DNA of 64,000 nt from Liolophura sinensis (lineage: Eukaryota; Mollusca; Polyplacophora; Chitonida; Chitonidae), in the NCBI RefSeq assembly GCF_032854445.1, contig NC_088302.1, positions 11,591,338-11,655,337 on the forward strand, in the 5' to 3' direction. A program made the translations under genes and the position numbers. Below are positions 58,076-64,000 of the stretch, one piece after another. The notes below the pieces were generated by a model, which saw only the letters and a list, made by a program, of their open reading frames with translations, had not been told where the DNA came from and did not search any database. Numbering within the stretch: the stretch's first letter is position 1; every line of letters begins with the position of its first letter.

Positions 58076-58974
58076 TAAAGGAATAAATCATGATAAAAGC
58101 AGAGATATGATGTCTCTATGTTCTTACCAGTTTTACTCAGAAATTACAAAGAAACTCCCCAAAAGTATGAATCCCTCTTCATATCAGCTTATAAAAAATC
58201 AAAACCTGGGAAAGGATATTGATTCCATGCTATTCCACACGTAATGCTACATTTTCATTTCCGCCAAACTCTATACCGCTTTTATCTTGATGTAGTCAAA
58301 CACTGGTATCCAATAGCAACCAGTTCCAACATCCGAGGATACATTCACAGAAGAAACTCTTGATAAGTCTGATAAATAAGCATAAGGAGAAAATCATTTT
58401 TGTTTTGATAATAATAAACATGCCTGAGATCTTGACTCTTTTCACACGATTTTGACCTTTATGTTACTATCAGACTTTCCTGGATTTTACAGCCATGTTT
58501 ACTTGTCTTTTTGACACAGCTTCCTGTATAACTGTTCCCTTTGACACTTATCATCATGCAGGTCATTTTTCACTCTATCTGGGCCATGATAAAATCTTTC
58601 ACAAGGCAGAGAGAGATGAATGTGCACAAATATATCTGATATTTGACAAGAATTCCCCACAGAAAATGCTTAAATCTTAAGTCTATAAACTAGCATTTTT
58701 CCCAGAGGTCAGGCTATAACAGTTGCTCCCCTTAACTTTTGGCACCAGTTACTATTTATACCCTAATGTTTCAACCTCTTCAACCAGCTCTGCCATCAAC
58801 ACTTTGAAACATTCAGGGACAGCTATAGGTGGAAGAGGAAAAATTTGCACAATCTGATGAAGCCTGCATCTTTAATGACACAAACCATTTTTAGCATCAT
58901 TTGCATTATAACTGTATGCATCAATTCCACTGAAAAAAGTGCTTTAGTGGTTGAATAGGTTGAAGAGTTTCAGT

Positions 58975-59240
58975 ATTAACTGTAGCATATTTCACCTATG
59001 TAAAATGCCCTTTCCGAAGCACATAGAGGCCTTAAAACTGAAGCATTTGAACCCAATTAACACCTGTGTTTCTGATAAGAAATCTATCAAAATTTTCCAA
59101 AAAAACTCTTAAGTGGCCCTAGGAAGTGGACAAATCAAGTAAAATGTATCACTTTAAAAATGGTAAACCTTAGGTGAAATTCTGTACCTAACCATCCCTA
59201 ACCCATACTGCTTGATATATAATGCATGTCCATGTCTCAC
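58975..59240 (+). repeat. dispersed repeat pair member
   Basis: Second copy of the sequence at 52905-53230, here uninterrupted (GAAGCACATAGAGGCCTTAA, AGTGGCCCTAGGAAG, GACAAATCAAG). Confidence 0.5.
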
Positions 59241-60984
59241 TGTGATTACTGACTCTATCACACTTCCCCTATCTCATTTTCACCACACAAACTTCATTCT
59301 TGTTTCATACTCCTGCTTTTTCACTCAAATGCAATGTGATGACAAGAGATAATTAAAGACAGTAACTCTAATGACCTAACCAACAGGCATCACACATGGT
59401 CTGGAGTGGAACAGATATGGCAATTTTAGTTCATAATACAAAGGCTGAACAGAGTCTCTTTGGTATGTACATTCCCACTGAGAGCCGGAGCCTGTGCAAA
59501 GCGTTTACATGGACGTAACTACCACGGCAACCAGTACAGTAGGTATTACATCACCATTTTAGTTACGTGTGCGTAGCGCTATGTGCGCTTTGGAAAAGGG
59601 GCCCCTGTTTTTCATGTATCTTCGGTGTATTTGTAGCTGTACTGCATGAGCTACTTGGTTGTAAAGCTGTGCAGAAAAAAATGCTACCCATTTCTGTAGC
59701 TGTTGAGAATAACGAAGAAAAGTTAAGTGTTCATGTTTACTGAAAGCTTTATAGTGTCCATCAATGTACAGTATTCAATATACAGCTGACTGAGCAAAAT
59801 GGAGACCGGCATTAATAGAGCCAAAAATTGTACAAGTTTAACACACATGCTGGACAGAACTGACATTGAGAAAAAGAAAAAAGAAAAAAAACAGAAAAAT
59901 TGTGCCAAAAACTGGCATAGGAATCTAGCTTCCATAAATGCTGTTTTGCCAAACGTTGTCATAGGTTGCCAAAACGCCTCCTTTGACGTCAGCAATAAGT
60001 GTGTTATAGTGCGCAGATCTTCTGAGTGCTGACAGCTTCATGCATCATATAATGGTTAACTTGAAAACTAGGGAAAATATAAACAGGTGAAATAAACAAA
60101 AGTATAATTAAGTTACCACCTGCGCCTAAACGTCTAGAAATTAACCAGCCAAAACTGATCTTAAGTTTTATGTTTTGGGACTGCAGCTCTTTTTGAACAT
60201 TTATAAGTAACAAGATTAGCTTATCATAAATTTTACATACATGTACAACTTGTTCTTTCAAATATAAATTAACTAAATTAATTGTTAAAAAACTGCATTT
60301 TGTGTTATTTTATAATTTTTTAACCATATTTGACCTATGAATATTAAATAAACTACAGCACCAAAACACTCCATGAGAAATTTATGCTTTGACTTCAGAA
60401 CAATCTTCTGTGAACAATCGCGATTGAGTGAATGAAAACAGGCAGACTTGCCGCAGACATGCACCAACGCGCATTCTCATGTGGTGTTAATTTCTACTTG
60501 AACTGTAATCCGAACTCTTGTTTTAAGGGTTCTTGTAAACCTCTGCCTATTTCCACTTCTCTTTGATGGGTGGGTTGGAAAGAGATGGCACTTAATTTAG
60601 CGCTCCCCTGGGTCAGGCTGCTCTCTAAACCCTCTCTGCGTGATGGGTGGAGTCCATGAGCCTCTGAGGGCATCGCGCTCCAAGAATTAACGCACACCAA
60701 CTGATGACACCTGCCCAGTTCACGCAGCCTCTAATTTGTGTTTGCTTCCATCAGCTTGTATACATGTGGGTATATATGCCATGTGTATGCAGATCCAACC
60801 AGATCTTTTTCATTCTTGCCAGTTCAGCATACTTGAACCCAAGGCAATCACATTGGTGAGACGCTCCTGGGTCATAGTGCTGCACCATTCCGCAAGTGCC
60901 TCACTTAAGACAAAATGCTATGGGGCCAAAATAGACCACATATAAACAGTCATCCCTGCTCTGCATCACTCATGGATATTATAA

Positions 60985-61520
60985 ACAGTGATTGATTGAT
61001 ATATTGTTAGAGACTAAATTCAAGAATTTTTCACTGAAGACATACCACTGCAGTCTCTATATAGGGTGGAGGAATCCAGAGTGCCAGAAGTAATGCACCA
61101 ACCTTTGGCCAGTTATGCTAGCTGGCAAACTTTTCCACATCTGACACAAATCATATTTATGGAATTAAAGTGGTCTCTAGCACACTTACTACATATCTAT
61201 AACTGCACGAGAGAGCACCACCAATTGTTTAAGGTATCAAACTACTGAAAACAATCAGAGCAGACAGCAGGTTTGGTCATGAGCCCATACCATGTGTGAT
61301 GCTGGCCATTTGTTTATTTGAGTTGTACTTCGTACTCATGAATGTTTCACACATACAACAGCGACCAGCATTACTGTGGGAGCAAGGAAACCAAGGAAAC
61401 CAAGTAGAGTCAAGAGGAAACCCAGGAGCATCCACAGCATGCTGGAAGACCTGTCCTTGTAAAGGAAGACAACATGAGCTGTACTTGACTTCACAAAGAT
61501 CATACTGGTAATGGGTTCTT
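60985..61520 (-). mobile_element. two old SINE family A relics
   Basis: A 3' tail at 60985-61040 (TTGATTGATATATTGTTAGA, TTCAAGAATTTTTCACTG), and a longer diverged copy at 61308-61520 with ACAGCGACCAGCATTACTGT and CATCCACAGCATGCTGGAAG. Confidence 0.55.
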
Positions 61521-61594
61521 GAGTGATTGCGCTGGGCTAACACACTATAACTAAACCCTTAGTATAAGTACATGGTGGTACATGTAATTCACTG

Positions 61595-61595
<1 letters not shown>

Positions 61596-61668
<73 letters not shown>
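61596..61668. repeat. perfect (TA)n microsatellite, about 36 units
   Basis: Uninterrupted TA dinucleotides, likely highly variable in length. A shorter AT run lies at 44117-44140. Confidence 0.97.
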
Positions 61669-61673
<5 letters not shown>

Positions 61674-63028
61674 CTTTGGATAAAGGGTGTTGCACAGTTT
61701 GAGTTCCTTCAACTATGTCCCATTATTAGCCTTTACCACTGGCACCAACTGTTGTTCACAAAAGACAATATTTTTTCAAAATCTTCAATGGTTGCCATGG
61801 GTAACAGTCATGTACAAACACTTCTGCAGACACAGAAGCGCACTTAAAGCCTCTTTTTTCAAATAACTGAATTCAGGACTCTAGCCAAAAGTTTCCCTTG
61901 TAGGCTGACCCAAGCAGAGACCAGCTGAATCTTAACGAAGGAAACATAATTGCTTTTTCCTAGTTATGATGCCAATTCTAAAGCTGTCCTCATTTTTTGT
62001 CTTCCTGCAAGAAACAACGCCCCAAATATTAACAGATCCCGTTGAAACCATCACAGCAGAGAGGCCAATAAAAGTTTGTGCAACTGTAACCTTGTAAAAG
62101 ACTCCTCTAAAAATTGTTTATTTGTTAACAGAAAATGTCAAATGTTTTCGATGGCACCACACTATCAAATGAAACCAAGACATCAAGCATATAACGATCA
62201 AATTGTCTGTTCCTGGAATGTTGCCAAGACGTGATGCAGTTGCCAACTGAAGGTTTTACCCTTAACAGAGCTCCCCATGGTTCTGCCTGTTCTTGTCTGA
62301 ATGCTTTAACCCAAGAGCGTTCACACTCAGTCAGACTGTCAAAATGTATAACCAATCAACTCTACTGGTAAAATAAGCTCAGGCCTAATTCCCAAATAAC
62401 TTCACACAGTCACTTAGCTGTTTAGGCATGCAGTGAAAGACTGAGATGTGAAAATCTTAGAAATTACAGGCTCTTTTGCCTTTCATTATGTAAATGAGTT
62501 TAACGATTTTACAGAGGTTTTGCACAACAGAGATTTCTACAATGACACATATATGTAAATGAATCAATATACATAGCTCCAGTTTCACAAAGTGGTGCAC
62601 AACATATTTTCCTTGTACATTTGTTGTACAACATTTTGTAAGTCACTATTAGCGTACCATTGTCTTATATGTGCGATTATCCTACATGTACAACATCTTT
62701 TCAAAACTGTGCCCCGGTACATAAATGTGAGGTTTCAAAATATACTTCATGAGAGCAAGCAAGGTCGGCAGTCTACCCAAAGCACTCCACTTTCATCCAC
62801 TTTCCTTCACCCTAACAAATGACCACCATTAACACAATAATTAAATACATATGGTAGTAAAAATAAATAAAACAAGTAAAACCATTGAGTACTTCAGTGT
62901 TTCCAAACACATGCATATTCAGCAACAATATAAAACTATGGGTTTTCGGGATATACATTGATCTTATAAAAAAAAAACATCAAGCTGCACTGGTGAATCA
63001 TTCAAACCAAAAGGGCAATTAGGGCCCT

Positions 63029-63235
63029 CATTTTTGGCTCAGTTGGAAAGAGCGTTATGTTCATGCTAGAATCACGCTTTTGCTGGTTCGAAGGGAGGAC
63101 ATTTTTGAAGTACTTGGTGAAAGGTGAGACGTTCACTATGGTTGGTCCAGTTTCCTCTACCATTAAAACTCACTGAAAATGTAAGCAGTAATCGAATAAA
63201 ACAATCCATCAAACCAGAATTAAAGGCTATGTAGC
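63029..63235 (+). mobile_element. tRNA-derived SINE or tRNA-like element, family D
   Basis: A-box TTGGCTCAGTTGG, TAGAATCACGC and B-box-like GGTTCGAAGGG are spaced as in tRNA. A non-tRNA body follows (CAGTTTCCTCTACCATTAAA) ending CGAATAAAACAATCC. The B-box differs from consensus, so a functional tRNA is unlikely. Confidence 0.5.
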
Positions 63236-63504
63236 CTACAAAAAGTTTACCCTAAATTACAGATGTGGTTGCGAGAAAATCTGTTCTCAGAAATCGATGA
63301 TACAGAATGACGGTTAATCTATGGTTACAGTAATTAATGCAGTGGGCATACAGAGATCTCTAGGGTGAATTTACACGGATTTACGCCCACACACACTCAT
63401 GAATGCATAATGGATGACGCACAACCTGGGTTCCAGTGTAGGAAACTTCAGGTCCAAGCTGTTTACAGATTATGGATTGTTTTGCTGATATACCCTATAA
63501 ACTA

Positions 63505-63710
63505 ACCATAAATTTCGTCCGTGATTAACTTGCTAACATTTCTTGATTCTGAGAGTTCTATTGATTTTAGAAAGGTGATTTGAGATTTGCTTGGAAAGTG
63601 GGATGATATTCTACTGGGAAATTGTAAGTTTCAGCGCCGAAAATTTGCATTTATTTGCCTCTACAGAGGCATTTTGTGGGCAAAATTTTTAGGTGGTTTG
63701 GGGTATCATA
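63505..63710 (+). repeat. dispersed repeat of unknown type, copy 4 of 4
   Basis: The best-kept 5' half: GATTCTGAGAGTTCTATTGA, TTAGAAAGGTGATTTGAGAT, TTGGAAAGTGGGATGATATT and CTACTGGGAAA. It also keeps GGGCAAAATTTTTAGG near its end. Confidence 0.62.
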
Positions 63711-64000
63711 TTTTCTGCAATGTTAATTATAAGCTGCTTAAACTATCAGATTACACAAAAGCAGACAAGTGTTGAAGAGGAAACTGAGGCCTGGCAGCTC
63801 TTAAATTTAGATACAATTGGTCACAGAACGTGTATTAAAGGGATGAGCAGAAACCGTCATTATAAAGAATGATTTAAAACACAATGTAATAATTAATAGT
63901 AATAATGTAGCACAGTTCATGATGACCAAACACTCATACTGATATTGACCAAACTGTTTTGGTAAGATAACTAATGTATATTTGATTGATCTCCAGTCTA

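Larger units (their letters stand above)
57484..64000. other. upstream intron/flank of ADAMTS, repeats only
   Basis: The acceptor at 57484 shows that more exons exist upstream. I looked for a signal peptide and the propeptide cysteine motif on the minus strand and recognised none. Short open frames in this stretch have no family motif. Confidence 0.5.

Noticed and set aside
63029-63110. Functional tRNA gene.
   Set aside because: The B-box deviates, acceptor-stem pairing is not convincing, and a SINE-like body follows.
57484-64000. Candidate ADAMTS signal-peptide or propeptide exons among short minus-strand frames (for example 62125-62355).
   Set aside because: None shows a signal peptide, the propeptide cysteine context or matching splice sites.

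Overview
This is animal (eukaryotic) genomic DNA. Exons are short with GT/AG boundaries, introns are long, and the AT-rich intergenic DNA is full of tRNA-derived SINEs, a non-LTR retrotransposon, minisatellites and microsatellites. The SINE sequences, together with a cGAS-like receptor, ADAMTS and MINPP1 paralogues, suggest a lophotrochozoan, most likely a mollusc. That assignment is inference from sequence character and is not proved.

Layout: (1) 564-1751 (+) holds the last two exons of a MINPP1-like histidine phosphatase whose 5' part lies before the window. (2) 4035-28341 (-) is a complete, convergent MINPP1-like paralogue of eight exons. Its frame closes exactly (1,380 nt, 459 aa). Seven exons lie in 4.0-8.8 kb and the signal-peptide exon is at 28.2-28.3 kb, across a 19.4 kb intron. 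(3) Inside that intron, on the opposite strand, sits a four-exon cGAS-like receptor (cGLR) gene at 11924-17108 (1,267 aa). Its C-terminal half is a cGAS/Mab-21 nucleotidyltransferase with an intact catalytic triad. Its N-terminal 900 residues are about 28 tandem Cys2-His-Cys repeats. The same intron holds a full-length but decayed I/Nimb-like LINE (18616-24354, minus strand) with a candidate 10-bp target-site duplication and a ten-copy 79-bp array between its ORFs. (4) 28.3-35.5 kb is gene-poor and carries SINEs. (5) 35569-57483 (-) is a secreted ADAMTS metalloprotease resembling ADAMTS7/12. Twenty-two exons are frame-checked (1,359 codons) from the furin site to the PLAC domain. Its signal peptide and most of its propeptide lie beyond the window or were not found. 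(6) 57.5-64 kb is upstream intron or flank with repeats only.

The most interesting items are the cGLR with a huge homogenised metal-finger array nested antisense in another gene; the two MINPP1 paralogues, each with a different half of the catalytic HAE motif altered; and two ADAMTS intronic minisatellites that copied an exon edge plus its splice site, giving rows of decoy donors or acceptors. All exon joins were deduced by hand from splice sites and reading phase; no transcript data were available.
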